From assembly GCF_040219335.1 (NCBI RefSeq), contig NZ_JAVJSQ010000034.1, positions 1-64,000 on the forward strand: 64,000 nucleotides of DNA. Direction: 5' to 3'. Below the pieces are notes generated by a model, which was not told the DNA's origin, searched no databases, and saw nothing but the letters and a program-made list of their open reading frames with translations. Both the position numbers and the translations under genes were made by a program. Shown here piece by piece: positions 25,685 through 35,487 of the stretch (position 1 is its first letter; each line of letters opens with the position of its first letter). The DNA comes from Gimesia sp. GTDB lineage: Bacteria > Planctomycetota > Planctomycetia > Planctomycetales > Planctomycetaceae.

Positions 25685-26914
25685 TCAGCGACTGATTTGT
25701 CGCATGTAATTCAGGAATTCCTGATTGAGGCGATCCAGATCTTCGCCGAACACGGACTGAAATACCTGCAGGCGTTCCTCGGGTGTCGCCCAGATCAACG
25801 GCTTCCGCGCAGCGATCAGATGCAGGTACTCTTCGTACTGCTTCCGATGCGTCTTGATCAGGAAGTAGGAAAACGCCCAGGCTTCCGCATAGGTATCCAA
25901 CACCGTTTCCGCATCCTGAAATCGCTGATCCGAAGTGATCAGTGTCTGCAGAGAATCGGCTTTACGCCGCGAGCGGGCATAATCGACAAACTGCCTGATC
26001 CGCCAGGGATTCGGTCGTCCTACCGTCCGCCAGCCGGTCTTGTTTCCCAGATCGGGAGTTTCAAAGTAAGTGGCCATCCCCTCGGTCAACCAGAGAGGGT
26101 TGTCGGCAAACCGCGTGTGCAACCCGACATTAAAGGCGATCTGATGCGTGCACTCGTGGATCACGGTCGCTATGTTGAATGGCGACTTGCGCAGTTTGCG
26201 AATAATGTCAGCATCGGTAAAAGCGGGCCGCTCTCCGGGTGCCGCGGTCAGATCGTAAAGCACCATCCGGTTCGACTGGATCGAATAAAAGCCATGTGTT
26301 CCGGCGGCTCCTTCGCCCAGAATCTGACTCGCATACGCTTCAAAAGCTGCGCGGTCTTTGAAGATCACCGCGATCAGGGGGACTTCCGGTTCATGCAGCG
26401 GGAGTTCCTTGCTGTCCCAGTAATTGTGCAGCACTTTATAAAGCCGTTCGAACAGGTAGCCGCACCACTGGGAATACCGCTTCCCCGCCTGACTGCAGAT
26501 TGTGAAATGTTTCGTCTGGGTCACTTCAAAGCCCGGTCCAAATTCGCGCGCCAGTTGCTCTGTGAGCTCTGCTTTCCCCAGGGACGTGAACGGTTCCTCC
26601 AGGCGGCGTTTCGCTTTCAGCTGCTCGGGAGTGGCGGTCAGCAGCCGACCGTCGCGGGTCTGCATCACCACGCCACCATCGCGTGCCTCGACAATCAGCG
26701 CCCCTTTCAGTGTCTGTTCCTGCTGCTGTTCATCCAGAAAAGTAAACTCATACAACGGCGGTGCAGTCTCCTCTGCGGATGAGGGACGCACACTGGACTG
26801 CGCGGAGAGGGGGGCGGGTAACATCAGACAGCAGCAGAGCACCACGAGCAGGGTGCACACAGTGGCTGCAGCCTGTCGGATGAGGGCATCGGAACGGTAA
26901 TCTCTCCAGATCAT
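25685..26914 (-). CDS. Secreted DUF1570 protein (putative zinc metallopeptidase, MA-like)
   Basis: 409 residues with an N-terminal hydrophobic signal (TVCTLLVVLCCCLMLPAPLSA). The DUF1570 domain follows, including HECTHQIAFNVG (an HExxH zinc-binding motif) near residue 250 and a downstream WLTEGMATYFE glutamate, the arrangement of gluzincin-type peptidases. Before it, a short SHD1-like segment (ARDGGVVMQTRDGRLLTA) is typical of planctomycete secreted proteins. Substrate unknown. It is 68 bp downstream of the PPC-domain gene on the same strand and may be co-transcribed with it. Confidence 0.85.
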   Translation of the reverse strand: MIWRDYRSDALIRQAAATVCTLLVVLCCCLMLPAPLSAQSSVRPSSAEETAPPLYEFTFLDEQQQEQTLKGALIVEARDGGVVMQTRDGRLLTATPEQLKAKRRLEEPFTSLGKAELTEQLAREFGPGFEVTQTKHFTICSQAGKRYSQWCGYLFERLYKVLHNYWDSKELPLHEPEVPLIAVIFKDRAAFEAYASQILGEGAAGTHGFYSIQSNRMVLYDLTAAPGERPAFTDADIIRKLRKSPFNIATVIHECTHQIAFNVGLHTRFADNPLWLTEGMATYFETPDLGNKTGWRTVGRPNPWRIRQFVDYARSRRKADSLQTLITSDQRFQDAETVLDTYAEAWAFSYFLIKTHRKQYEEYLHLIAARKPLIWATPEERLQVFQSVFGEDLDRLNQEFLNYMRQISR

Positions 26915-26982
26915 GCATGGACTTTCTACGCAGAAGTGAACGTTACTTCCAGAATAGAGGGGAGAGGTACCGAAGTCGATCC

Positions 26983-29163
26983 CTATTTCTTGGCCAGCTT
27001 GTCTTTTCCTTCCGGATCCGTGATCGTCAGATAAATCACGTTGGATGCATAGTTGGTCGTGATGGAGAAGGTAATCCCCACGCGGGCCATTGCTGCAAAC
27101 GGAAAGCGTTTGATTGGTTTTGCTTTGTCGGACGCTTCAATAATCAGCGTTCCTTCCAGCGTCTTGCCTGCCAGACGGGTCTTACTCTTCTTGGAGAGGC
27201 TCACTCCGGGCGGCAGTTGCTGACCAAACTTGGAATTGAAATACTCGAAGGCTGTCGCCAGCGTCACGGGATCTTTATACGCATCACTGCGTTTGATTTT
27301 GACTTTGATCTCGGCTGATTCACCCGGTTTGAGTGTGATTTCAGTCGGCGTTGCAGTGACTTCCAGCAGGTCGAGAGGCTTGGTCACACCCACGATTGAG
27401 GTGTTGATCGGCCAGCGGGCCTGTCCGCCACCACGTGACTGAATTTCTGCGGTGATGCGTCCTTCGCGGACGATTTCGATCTCTTTACCATCCGGACCGG
27501 GCACTTTGGCTTTACCGGAAATCTTCACCAGCGCGGCATTGATCGGCGCATCTTTGGATGCCTTGAGAATCAGACCGCAGTCATTCACGACCGAGGGCAG
27601 GGTGACTGGTTCGAAAGTGACCCCTTCCGGCAGACCCTCGATATTCATCTCAATCGGTCCGTCAAAACCATTCAGCCGCTTCACGCGGGCAAACCACATC
27701 ATGTTGGTCCCGGGTGCGATCTGGGCATAATAATATTCGCCATGCACTTCAAATTCGGGGCCACTCAGTTCCGCCGAGAGGTGATAGGCAAACCGTTCGC
27801 CACCCCGGTCATGCAGGTCGCGAACTGTCACATAGTATTCACCATCTGCGGGTGCTTTGAAGTAGAACTTGGCGTCTTTCGTCGAAAGCCCGTCGTCGGC
27901 TTCGGAATTCGCGCCTCCGTTGACATAGATCCGCTGTGGCTTCGATTTACTGTCGACCACTTCCATCACACAGTCCAAAGGCAGGTCAATGCGATTGGCC
28001 ATCAGATCGAAGGAGTAGTACTGATCCTTCTTCGCTTTGAAAGAATAAAAGTGCGTTTGTCCTTCTTCAGTCAACCGGCCACTGACGCCCATCGGCAGAG
28101 TGAGCGGAAATGCGGTTTCCAGCGAGGTGTTGGTATTCGGAGCAGCTACCTGAGGATTCTCGCTGAGCAGGGTCCAGACAGCATTCGTTTTCCCGGCAGG
28201 GGTGGTAAAAGTCCGTTGCGCCCAGCCGGTCTCTTGTGCATCAGCACCGGAGAATGACGCTTTCGTATTTCCCTTGAGGGCAAAGCCGTGCAGCTCGACG
28301 TCTTCCGATTTCCCTTTCTGCACAGCCAGCGGGTAAGTGAAGTTCACGAACGGGGTGTCACTGACTTCAATGCAGTAAGCGTATTTGGGAGTCCCCACGT
28401 AGCGGGCATCGCGAATCTCGAACACGTACTCGCCATCTGCGGGCAGCTTGTAAGTGATCAGTGAGTCGGATTTGTAATAGTTGTCGTTCTGCGCAACGAT
28501 CTGTTTCTGCGGTCCATACAGGGTCAGGATTGAGTCCATCAGGTAAACGTTCGAGGTCTGCATCGTGTGAATCGCTTCAGTGACCCGCTGGGCATAGACC
28601 TGGATAGTGATCTCCTGGCCTTTTTTCCCCTTGAACTTGTAGCAGTCCAGATCCTCTGATTTTTCCACGAGGCCACAGACCGTCGAGGGGACCGTTACTT
28701 CCTGGGCCGTGTCGAAGGAATTGTTGTCTTTCTTTTCCTCTTCTTCGATGACTGGGAAGGGAGTGACCAGCAGATGCGTCACGCTGGAGACCGCCTGATC
28801 GGTGGCGACGCGGCACTCATAAACCCGTGCGGGCTGATCCTGGGGAACCTCAACATCAAATGCGAAAGGCGTTCCTACGGAACCCCGGCCGCGGCGTGGC
28901 GCGTCCTTCGGTTTAGGCTCGGCAAAGATCATCTTGATGCCGGGCTTGTCGAAAAAGACCGAATGTGTGTCATCCAGGGTATAGCTGGAATGGAGCTGAA
29001 TCTTTCGTTTATCTCCCTGCTGAACCGCGGCTGGTTTGAATGCGACCAGCTGACGGAAACCGATTTTGGAGGGAGCGTCTTTCTTTGCATCAGCGGCCTG
29101 CAACCGGGGCAGGGCAGAGACGAACAGACTGAAAGTCATTAAAGAAAAAACGAAACAGCGCAT
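26983..29163 (-). CDS. Secreted PPC-domain (pre-peptidase C-terminal) protein
   Basis: 726 residues from ATG 29163, which begins a signal peptide (MRCFVFSLMTFSLFVSALPRLQA). Two PPC-like beta-sandwich modules are recognisable (about 145-260 and 335-450), with the typical DCYKFKGKKGQEITI and ADGEYVFEIRD patterns. The C-terminal half contains Ig/CARDB-like domains. There is no catalytic motif, so it is probably a structural, binding or carbohydrate-interacting surface protein. The DUF1501 gene lies 112 bp upstream on the same strand, and the DUF1549/1553 gene is divergent beyond it. This set recurs in planctomycetes. Confidence 0.82.
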   Translation of the reverse strand: MRCFVFSLMTFSLFVSALPRLQAADAKKDAPSKIGFRQLVAFKPAAVQQGDKRKIQLHSSYTLDDTHSVFFDKPGIKMIFAEPKPKDAPRRGRGSVGTPFAFDVEVPQDQPARVYECRVATDQAVSSVTHLLVTPFPVIEEEEKKDNNSFDTAQEVTVPSTVCGLVEKSEDLDCYKFKGKKGQEITIQVYAQRVTEAIHTMQTSNVYLMDSILTLYGPQKQIVAQNDNYYKSDSLITYKLPADGEYVFEIRDARYVGTPKYAYCIEVSDTPFVNFTYPLAVQKGKSEDVELHGFALKGNTKASFSGADAQETGWAQRTFTTPAGKTNAVWTLLSENPQVAAPNTNTSLETAFPLTLPMGVSGRLTEEGQTHFYSFKAKKDQYYSFDLMANRIDLPLDCVMEVVDSKSKPQRIYVNGGANSEADDGLSTKDAKFYFKAPADGEYYVTVRDLHDRGGERFAYHLSAELSGPEFEVHGEYYYAQIAPGTNMMWFARVKRLNGFDGPIEMNIEGLPEGVTFEPVTLPSVVNDCGLILKASKDAPINAALVKISGKAKVPGPDGKEIEIVREGRITAEIQSRGGGQARWPINTSIVGVTKPLDLLEVTATPTEITLKPGESAEIKVKIKRSDAYKDPVTLATAFEYFNSKFGQQLPPGVSLSKKSKTRLAGKTLEGTLIIEASDKAKPIKRFPFAAMARVGITFSITTNYASNVIYLTITDPEGKDKLAKK

Positions 29164-29275
29164 GACCTTGATCCTGAATAAACGCAATGGAGAGCCTGAA
29201 AACAGGGATGCCCCTTTGGACTCGATATCCACAGGGGCGATCTCTGTTCAATCTGTGAGGAAGGAGTACTCGAGA

Positions 29276-30622
29276 TTACCCCATCAGTTCCGGAATGGGT
29301 TGTCCTTCGCAGACAATCAGCGGACGCCCATCCTCGGGAGAGACAAAGTAATGATCGAGTTTCACACCCAGTTTTGAGTAAATCGTCGCGGCAACATCTG
29401 CCGGATAATATTCGTTTCCGACCGGACGCGAACCGGTGTCGTCGGTGGCACCAACCACCTGACCGGCGGGAGTGCCGGCACCAATCATCATCATGGTTGA
29501 AGCCGTTGACCAGTGGTCACGACCGGCGGCGGAGTTAATCACCGGAGTCCGACCGAAGTCGGTCAGCCAGACAACGAGTGTGTTATCCAGCATGCCCCGC
29601 TGTTTCAGGTCGAGCACCAGTGAGGTGACGCCCTGGTCGAAGGGGGGCAGCAGCCGTTCCAGACCTTTGAAGTTGTTGGTGTGCGTGTCCCAGCCACCGC
29701 TGCTGACCGTCACAAAACGGGAACCGGCTTCGATCAGGCGACGGGCCAGCAGACAGCTCTGTCCCAGGTTGTGACGCCCGTACTCGTCGCGGGTTTTGTC
29801 CGATTCCTGGCTGAGGTCAAACGCTTTCTGCGTATCAGCCGAGGTGATCATGCTGAAAGCATTCTGATAGTGAGCATCAGAAGCTTCGAACGTATTCTGG
29901 TTCTGATCTGCCTGACGCTGCAGCGTGTCGATGGCAGACAGAGCCTGCTGACGACGCTTCATCCGATCAATGGAGATCCCGGACGGAGGAGAAATATCCC
30001 GTACGGTGAAGTTCTTCGCGTTCGGATCGCCGGGGATTTCAAACGGGTTGTACTGAATTCCCAGGTAGCCACCCAGGCCGCCGTTGAAACGCCGGTCGAC
30101 GTTGTTACCCAGCTGAATATGTGGCGGAATGTTGGTTTTGAAACCCTTAGTTTTCGCAATGACCGCCCCGTAGCAGGGATAGGTCACGGAAGGGTTGAAC
30201 TTATGCCCTGACAGCATGAAGGCATCAGCGGTTGAGTGTGCCCCGTTCTGTGGGTTCAGGTTCCGCATGATCGAAAACTCTTTCGCATGCTTCGCGAACA
30301 GAGGCACTTTCTCAGTGAATTGAATGCCGGGCAGTGCGGTGCTGATGGCAGAAAAATCGCCACGCACGTCGGCGGAGGCGTTTGGTTTGGGATCGAACGT
30401 ATCGTGGTGACTCGTACCGCCACGCGTCCAGATCAGAATACAGTTAGTGTCGTTCGAAGGATCTGCCAGTGCACCAGACTCACCCTGGGAAGCATGAGCC
30501 TGACCACGCAGCACGGAATCCAGTGAGATACCAAAAGCACTCAGCGCACCAACTTCCAGCAGAAATTGACGACGGCTTCCGGTTTCACAGTTAGAAACCT
30601 TCTCGGGGAAAAGCTTCAGCAT
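29276..30622 (-). CDS. DUF1501 protein with Tat signal
   Basis: 448 residues. A twin-arginine signal (SRRQFLLEVGALSAFG) predicts folded export. The DUF1501 domain has an alkaline phosphatase/sulfatase-like fold and shows LIWTRGGTSHHDTFDPKP, MRNLNPQNGAHSTADAF, VSSGGWDTH and VWLTDFGRTP. AAGGAG six bases before the ATG gives a strong start. Enzyme activity is not established for the family. It reads towards the PPC gene (112 bp) and diverges from the DUF1549/1553 gene, its usual genomic partner, which is more often found on the same strand. Confidence 0.92.
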   Translation of the reverse strand: MLKLFPEKVSNCETGSRRQFLLEVGALSAFGISLDSVLRGQAHASQGESGALADPSNDTNCILIWTRGGTSHHDTFDPKPNASADVRGDFSAISTALPGIQFTEKVPLFAKHAKEFSIMRNLNPQNGAHSTADAFMLSGHKFNPSVTYPCYGAVIAKTKGFKTNIPPHIQLGNNVDRRFNGGLGGYLGIQYNPFEIPGDPNAKNFTVRDISPPSGISIDRMKRRQQALSAIDTLQRQADQNQNTFEASDAHYQNAFSMITSADTQKAFDLSQESDKTRDEYGRHNLGQSCLLARRLIEAGSRFVTVSSGGWDTHTNNFKGLERLLPPFDQGVTSLVLDLKQRGMLDNTLVVWLTDFGRTPVINSAAGRDHWSTASTMMMIGAGTPAGQVVGATDDTGSRPVGNEYYPADVAATIYSKLGVKLDHYFVSPEDGRPLIVCEGQPIPELMG

Positions 30623-31141
30623 CAGAAACTCCTTTTGTGGCAGGACCCTGAAGATCAGGGGATAAGATTAGGAGGGAAAATTGGTTGTTAGCGTTAACAA
30701 TTTGGCAAGTTAACTAATATAATTGTAACCGTTTATGTAAGGTAGGCAAATATAAAATCGGTTTCGCGGTCTGATTTTTATAAGTCGGAAATTCCCTTTG
30801 CGAAATTTCACTCCTTGATTGGCTTAAATTATAGCGATAAAATAGAAGAAGCAACAGGGATTGCCCCGTTCCATACTGAACACTAAGTCACGCCACGTTG
30901 CTCCCGCCAACTTGGAAATCGTACTAAAATTCAGAGGTTTTTTTTGCAATTTCTCTATTTTTTAGTATATTTAAGTATAAATGGCTTCTTATGTTAAGCC
31001 ACGATATTCCCACCTGACACCACACTCAACCTGCCAGACCCGCCTGTGCTCCGCACTGACGACTGCTGATGCCTTCGATTCCTGTTAGTTAGTTTGACCA
31101 ATTTTCTAATGGATGACTGCAAGCAAAAGCGAGTTGATCTC
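30623..31141. other. AT-rich divergent intergenic region with palindrome
   Basis: The 519-bp space between the divergent DUF1501 and DUF1549/1553 genes contains no gene. It is markedly AT-rich, notably around 30700-30840 and 30930-30990. A palindrome TTGTTA-GCGT-TAACAA lies at 30686-30701, about 65 bp upstream of the DUF1501 start, and could be an operator. No clear -35/-10 pair can be assigned. Confidence 0.45.
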
Positions 31142-33643
31142 ATGATGAACTGGAAGACTCACGTGAAGAATAAAATGATGTTTCACCGCACACTCATGGT
31201 TACCACGTTTCTGTTGGGAATCTGCGCCCTGAATACATCCCGCGCCGCTGAAACGGCTCTGCAGGTTTCCCCGGAACAGATCGAACTCTCCGGTCTGCTG
31301 GATTATTTCCAGATCCAGGTTTCGGTGCTGGAAGACAAAAAAATCGTCGGCGATCTGACTCATGAAGCCAGCTATAAAAGTCTGACCCCTGAAGTACTGG
31401 AAGTGAATGCGGAAGGACTTGTCCGGCCGCTCCAGACAGGAAAAGGTCAGATCCAGGTCACACAGGGCAAAGAGCAGCGCGTCATCGAAGTCGTCGTTAA
31501 TTCGCGGAAGAACGGCAAGAACGTCAGCTTCGTGAAAGATGTTGTACCGGTCCTCAACAAGGGGGGCTGCAGCCTGGGTGGCTGTCATGCGTCTCAGTTC
31601 GGTAAGGGGGGCTTTAAATTATCGCTCTTCGGTTATGCACCGGAACAGGATTACCCTGCAATTGCCCGCGACGACCGTCAGCGTCGCGTTTCGATTTTGC
31701 AGCCCGAACAGAGTCTGATTCTGCAGAAAGCCTCGATGGGTATGGCCCATGGTGGGGGACGCCGCTTCGCCAAAGACTCCTACGAATACCGGATTCTGAA
31801 AGAGTGGATCGCCGAGGCTGTCACCGAAATCGACGATAAGGAACCGACAGTAGTCGGCATGGAACTGACGCCGATGTCCCGTCGCTACAAGCAGGGGGAC
31901 ATTCAGCAGCTCCGCGTCGTCGCTGAATACAGTGACGGTTCCAAACAGGACGTAACCGCTCTGGCACAATACGACAGTCTGATTGAAAACATCGCCACCG
32001 TCACACCACGGGGTAAAATTGAAATCCAGGGACCGGGTCAGACCGCGGTCATGGTCCGCTTCATGGGCCAGGCAAAAATTTCGACCGTGATCTCTCCTTA
32101 CAAGGAAAAGGTCAACCTGGCTGAATTCAAACCCAATAACTTTATCGACGAACAGATTAAACAACGTTACGAAGAACTGGGGCTCGAGCCCTCGCCCCTC
32201 TGTTCGGATGAAGTTTTCATTCGCCGCGCCTTCCTGGATACCATTGGAACTCTCCCCAGCCCCGAAAAGGTCAAAGCGTTTCTGGAATCCAAAGATCCCA
32301 ACAAACGCAGCTATCTGATTGACGAACTGCTGGGTCTGACCGGCGATCCCGAACGGGATGTGTACGTCGAAGCATGGAGTGCCTACTGGGGCATGAAATG
32401 GGGCGACCTGCTGCGTATCAACCGCAACAAGATCGGCGATGGCGGCATGTGGGCCTTCTCCAACTGGGTCCGTCAGTCGCTGCGGGAAAACAAACCGGTT
32501 GACAAATTCGTAAACGAGATCATTACCGCCCAGGGATCCATCTATCAGAATGGCCCGGCCAACTATTTCAAAATCGCAACTAATCCCGAAGATCTTGCCG
32601 AAGCCACTTCGCAGATCTTCCTGGGAGTCCGTCTGCAGTGTGCCAAGTGTCACCACCACCCCTTCGAAGTTTACAGCCAGAAAGATTACTACAGTCTGGC
32701 CGCCTTCTTCACCCGCGTCGGTAACAAAGGGAGCGTGGAATTCGGTGCCCTGGGACAGGACACGATCATCAAAGTCAAGAACAGCGGTTCGATTCGCCAT
32801 CCGCGAACCCGTAAAACCATGGATCCAACTCCGTTGATGGGTGAGCCGATCGATACCAAAACGGTCCGCGATTTCCGTCGTCCACTGGCCAGCTGGATCA
32901 CGTCCCCGGAAAACCGCCTGTTCTCAAAAAATATCGTCAACCGCTTCTGGTCCTACTACATGGGAACCGGCTTCGTGGAACCGATCGACGACATGCGGGA
33001 AACCAATCCGGCTTCCAACCCGGAACTGCTCAACGCACTGGCCGATCACTTTGTTAATTCGGGCTACGACCTGAAAGAACTGATGCGGGTCATCATGAAC
33101 TCCCGCGCTTACCAGCTCTCTTCAAGTCCGCTCCCCGAAAACGTGGCCAAGACACGGTTCTACACGCACTACAACGTGAAGCGACTTTCAGCCGAAGTCC
33201 TGCTGGATGCCCTGGATGACATCACCGGTTCGCAGGAACGCTTCCGCGGCGTTCCCCAGGGAACCCGGGCCATCGAACTGCCCGACCCGAATTACAACTC
33301 ATACTTCCTGGACACGCTGGGACGTCCCAAGCGCGTCATCACCTGTGAGTGTGAGCGCACCAGCCAGCCCAACCTGGCCCAGGTGCTGCAGGTGGCCAAC
33401 GGTCAGTTGATTAACACCAAGCTGTCCGCGAAGTCTGGCCGTATTGAGCAGCTGTTGAAAGCCAAGGCCCCGGACCATGATGTGTTTACCGAAATGTATC
33501 TGGTCGCCTTCAGCCGTTACCCCACCAAAGAAGAGCTGGCCAACTGCGATCAGATCGTCAAAGCGGCCCCCAACAAACGGGAAGGCTACCAGGACGTACT
33601 CTGGGCCATCAGTAACAGCCGCGAGTTCCTGTTCAACCATTGA
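31142..33643 (+). CDS. DUF1549/DUF1553 protein with cytochrome-c-like heme motifs and Big_2 domain
   Basis: 833 residues from ATG 31142; ATGs at 31094 and further in are alternatives. An N-terminal membrane/signal segment (TLMVTTFLLGICALNTSRA) is followed by a bacterial Ig-like (Big_2) domain (about 30-110). A CSLGGCH motif (CX4CH) sits near 142 in a cytochrome-like planctomycete domain, then a second Big_2-like region. DUF1549 (about 330-540) contains CAKCHHHP, a canonical CxxCH, and DUF1553 lies at about 580-820. These large exported proteins are planctomycete hallmarks often paired with DUF1501; electron transfer or polymer degradation has been proposed but not shown. Confidence 0.9.
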   Translation: MMNWKTHVKNKMMFHRTLMVTTFLLGICALNTSRAAETALQVSPEQIELSGLLDYFQIQVSVLEDKKIVGDLTHEASYKSLTPEVLEVNAEGLVRPLQTGKGQIQVTQGKEQRVIEVVVNSRKNGKNVSFVKDVVPVLNKGGCSLGGCHASQFGKGGFKLSLFGYAPEQDYPAIARDDRQRRVSILQPEQSLILQKASMGMAHGGGRRFAKDSYEYRILKEWIAEAVTEIDDKEPTVVGMELTPMSRRYKQGDIQQLRVVAEYSDGSKQDVTALAQYDSLIENIATVTPRGKIEIQGPGQTAVMVRFMGQAKISTVISPYKEKVNLAEFKPNNFIDEQIKQRYEELGLEPSPLCSDEVFIRRAFLDTIGTLPSPEKVKAFLESKDPNKRSYLIDELLGLTGDPERDVYVEAWSAYWGMKWGDLLRINRNKIGDGGMWAFSNWVRQSLRENKPVDKFVNEIITAQGSIYQNGPANYFKIATNPEDLAEATSQIFLGVRLQCAKCHHHPFEVYSQKDYYSLAAFFTRVGNKGSVEFGALGQDTIIKVKNSGSIRHPRTRKTMDPTPLMGEPIDTKTVRDFRRPLASWITSPENRLFSKNIVNRFWSYYMGTGFVEPIDDMRETNPASNPELLNALADHFVNSGYDLKELMRVIMNSRAYQLSSSPLPENVAKTRFYTHYNVKRLSAEVLLDALDDITGSQERFRGVPQGTRAIELPDPNYNSYFLDTLGRPKRVITCECERTSQPNLAQVLQVANGQLINTKLSAKSGRIEQLLKAKAPDHDVFTEMYLVAFSRYPTKEELANCDQIVKAAPNKREGYQDVLWAISNSREFLFNH

Positions 33644-33672
33644 TCCCGGTGAACCGTGTTAAACTCAAAACA

Positions 33673-33712
33673 AAACAGCCCGTCTCACTCATTTGAGACG
33701 GGCTGTTTTTTC
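33673..33712. terminator. Bidirectional intrinsic terminator
   Basis: AAACAGCCCGTCTCA and TGAGACGGGCTGTTT form a perfect stem with a 6-nt loop, with T's downstream on the plus strand and A's upstream. It serves both the DUF1549/1553 gene and the convergent sulfatase gene. Confidence 0.9.
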
Positions 33713-33750
33713 TATTGAGATCTAAATAGTTATTCTTCGTAACCAGCCAG

Positions 33751-35265
33751 TTATTCCTGTCCCTGTTTCTTTTGCTGCTTCTCTTTCTCAGCCTGCTGCT
33801 GGTAATACTCCCGGATGATTTTGCCCTCATATCCTACCCGTTCCCACGCCGGCCAGATCGGTGCTTCTGCCTGGACCTCGGCGTAAATCTCCTGCATCTG
33901 CCGCTTCATCTTTTCGAAAATCTCGCGTTCGCTTTCAGAACGATCGGTCGTTTCTCCGATATCGCTGGCGATATGATACAACTCAAACCCGGTCAGCTGT
34001 GCCCGCTTCAGGTCTTTAATCTCCTCTGCGGTGATACTGCCCGAAGGCTTAGGTGTCGGCACATCGAGTCGCGCCAGTAGTTTCCATTCACCATCGCGAA
34101 TAGCCACTTTCGGTTCGTTACGCGACCGGTTGAACTGCCAGTACAAAGGACGCTTGCGCTGCAAAGATTGCCCCTCAAACAAAGGCAGGATACTCGTGCC
34201 GTCCAGCACACGATCGGTAGGAGCGGGGATCTTCGCAACCTCACACAGGGTCGGCAGGATATCGACACCACAGATCGGCACATCGCTGGTGGTTCCGGCT
34301 TTCACATGACCGGGCCACTGAATGATCCCCGGCACGCGAATCCCCCCTTCGTAGGTATAACCTTTCTTATCCCGCAAAGGTCCTGCGGATCCATGCGGAT
34401 GACGACCAGTGATCGCTGGACCGTTGTCGCTGGTGAAAATGATCAGTGTGTTCTCGCGGAGTTTCTGATCCTCGAGTGTTTTCAGGATACGACCAAAGGC
34501 ATCGTCCATCTGCGTAACGTTCCCATGATGGGCGGGCAGCGTCGAGCCTTCCGGTGCGGTATACAATTTGCGGAAGCGTTCTGCACTCGCAATCGGTTCG
34601 TGTGGTTCGTGAAAACAGACGAACATGAAGAACGGTTTTTCCTTATCCCTGAGATTGACCAGCCAGTCCTCCGCTTCGTCAGCGACCAGCTGCGATGCAT
34701 AACCTTCCAGTCTCCCGACGGGCTTCGCGTTTCGTACGAAGTTAAACGGATTCTCATGCGTGGGCAGGGCGTTGTTCTGTGTCGCGAACCAGTGATCGAA
34801 ACCATGATCGGAGGGTTGGGGCTGCCCCACCAGGTTGAACATCCCGTTCAAATGCCATTTGCCGACATGACAGGTGGCATAACCTGACTGACGTAGCAGG
34901 GTCGCGATGGTAATCTCCTGCTTGCGAACATGCATGGGAGAATACATGGGAATCCAGTTATACACGCCCACGCGAAACGGGGTCCGGCCCGTCATCAGTC
35001 CCGTACGGGAGGGAGAACAGTTGGGATGGGCAGCGTAGCAGCTCGTCAGCTTCAATCCCTCTCTGGCGAACCGGTCGAGGTGGGGACTTTGAATCACCGG
35101 ATGACCGTAACAGGCCAGGTCACCATACCCCAGATCATCGCAGAGCACGACCATGATATTCGGCCGTCCGGGTACTGCAGAGGAAGGCGCCTCCTGGGCA
35201 GAGAGCAGCAGGGGAGTCAGGAACAGTGCCAGCAGGAACGTGAACGAGAGCTTCAGGAACGACAT
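33751..35265 (-). CDS. Type I sulfatase (arylsulfatase family), secreted
   Basis: 504 residues from ATG 35265, the start of a signal peptide (MSFLKLSFTFLLALFLTPLLL); upstream extensions look non-coding. The metal-binding NIMVVLCDDLGYGDL and the sulfatase signature CSPSRTGLMTGR near residue 80 are present. The Cys in CxPSR is converted to formylglycine by FGE or an anaerobic sulfatase-maturating enzyme, neither found here. HEPHEPIA and SDNGPA further support the family. Such enzymes attack sulfated algal polysaccharides in marine planctomycetes. The C-terminus is a charged Lys/Gln/Glu helix. It ends at a shared bidirectional terminator. Confidence 0.95.
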   Translation of the reverse strand: MSFLKLSFTFLLALFLTPLLLSAQEAPSSAVPGRPNIMVVLCDDLGYGDLACYGHPVIQSPHLDRFAREGLKLTSCYAAHPNCSPSRTGLMTGRTPFRVGVYNWIPMYSPMHVRKQEITIATLLRQSGYATCHVGKWHLNGMFNLVGQPQPSDHGFDHWFATQNNALPTHENPFNFVRNAKPVGRLEGYASQLVADEAEDWLVNLRDKEKPFFMFVCFHEPHEPIASAERFRKLYTAPEGSTLPAHHGNVTQMDDAFGRILKTLEDQKLRENTLIIFTSDNGPAITGRHPHGSAGPLRDKKGYTYEGGIRVPGIIQWPGHVKAGTTSDVPICGVDILPTLCEVAKIPAPTDRVLDGTSILPLFEGQSLQRKRPLYWQFNRSRNEPKVAIRDGEWKLLARLDVPTPKPSGSITAEEIKDLKRAQLTGFELYHIASDIGETTDRSESEREIFEKMKRQMQEIYAEVQAEAPIWPAWERVGYEGKIIREYYQQQAEKEKQQKKQGQE

Positions 35266-35396
35266 GGGGAGTAACCTTTCCGGATCGATGCACCGTCTTC
35301 CATTCAAGACAGCACAGGGAAATTCGTGGGCATGTGCTTCAGTACTACTTAAAAACATCCCGATTCGAAAAGCAACTCCATTCGTGTCATTCAACG

Positions 35397-35432
35397 AAAA
35401 GAGCCCCTGGCATGAAGGTTCATACCAGGGGC
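35397..35432 (-). terminator. Intrinsic terminator of the GspG-like pseudopilin gene
   Basis: Stem GCCCCTGGYATGAA with its complement and a short loop, followed on the minus strand by TCTTTT. It lies about 55 nt after the pseudopilin stop and upstream of the sulfatase start. Confidence 0.75.
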
Positions 35433-35487
35433 ATCTTCGGTTCACTCTTGCCTAAAGAATGTATCGTGTGCTGTAATCAGCGGCGGA

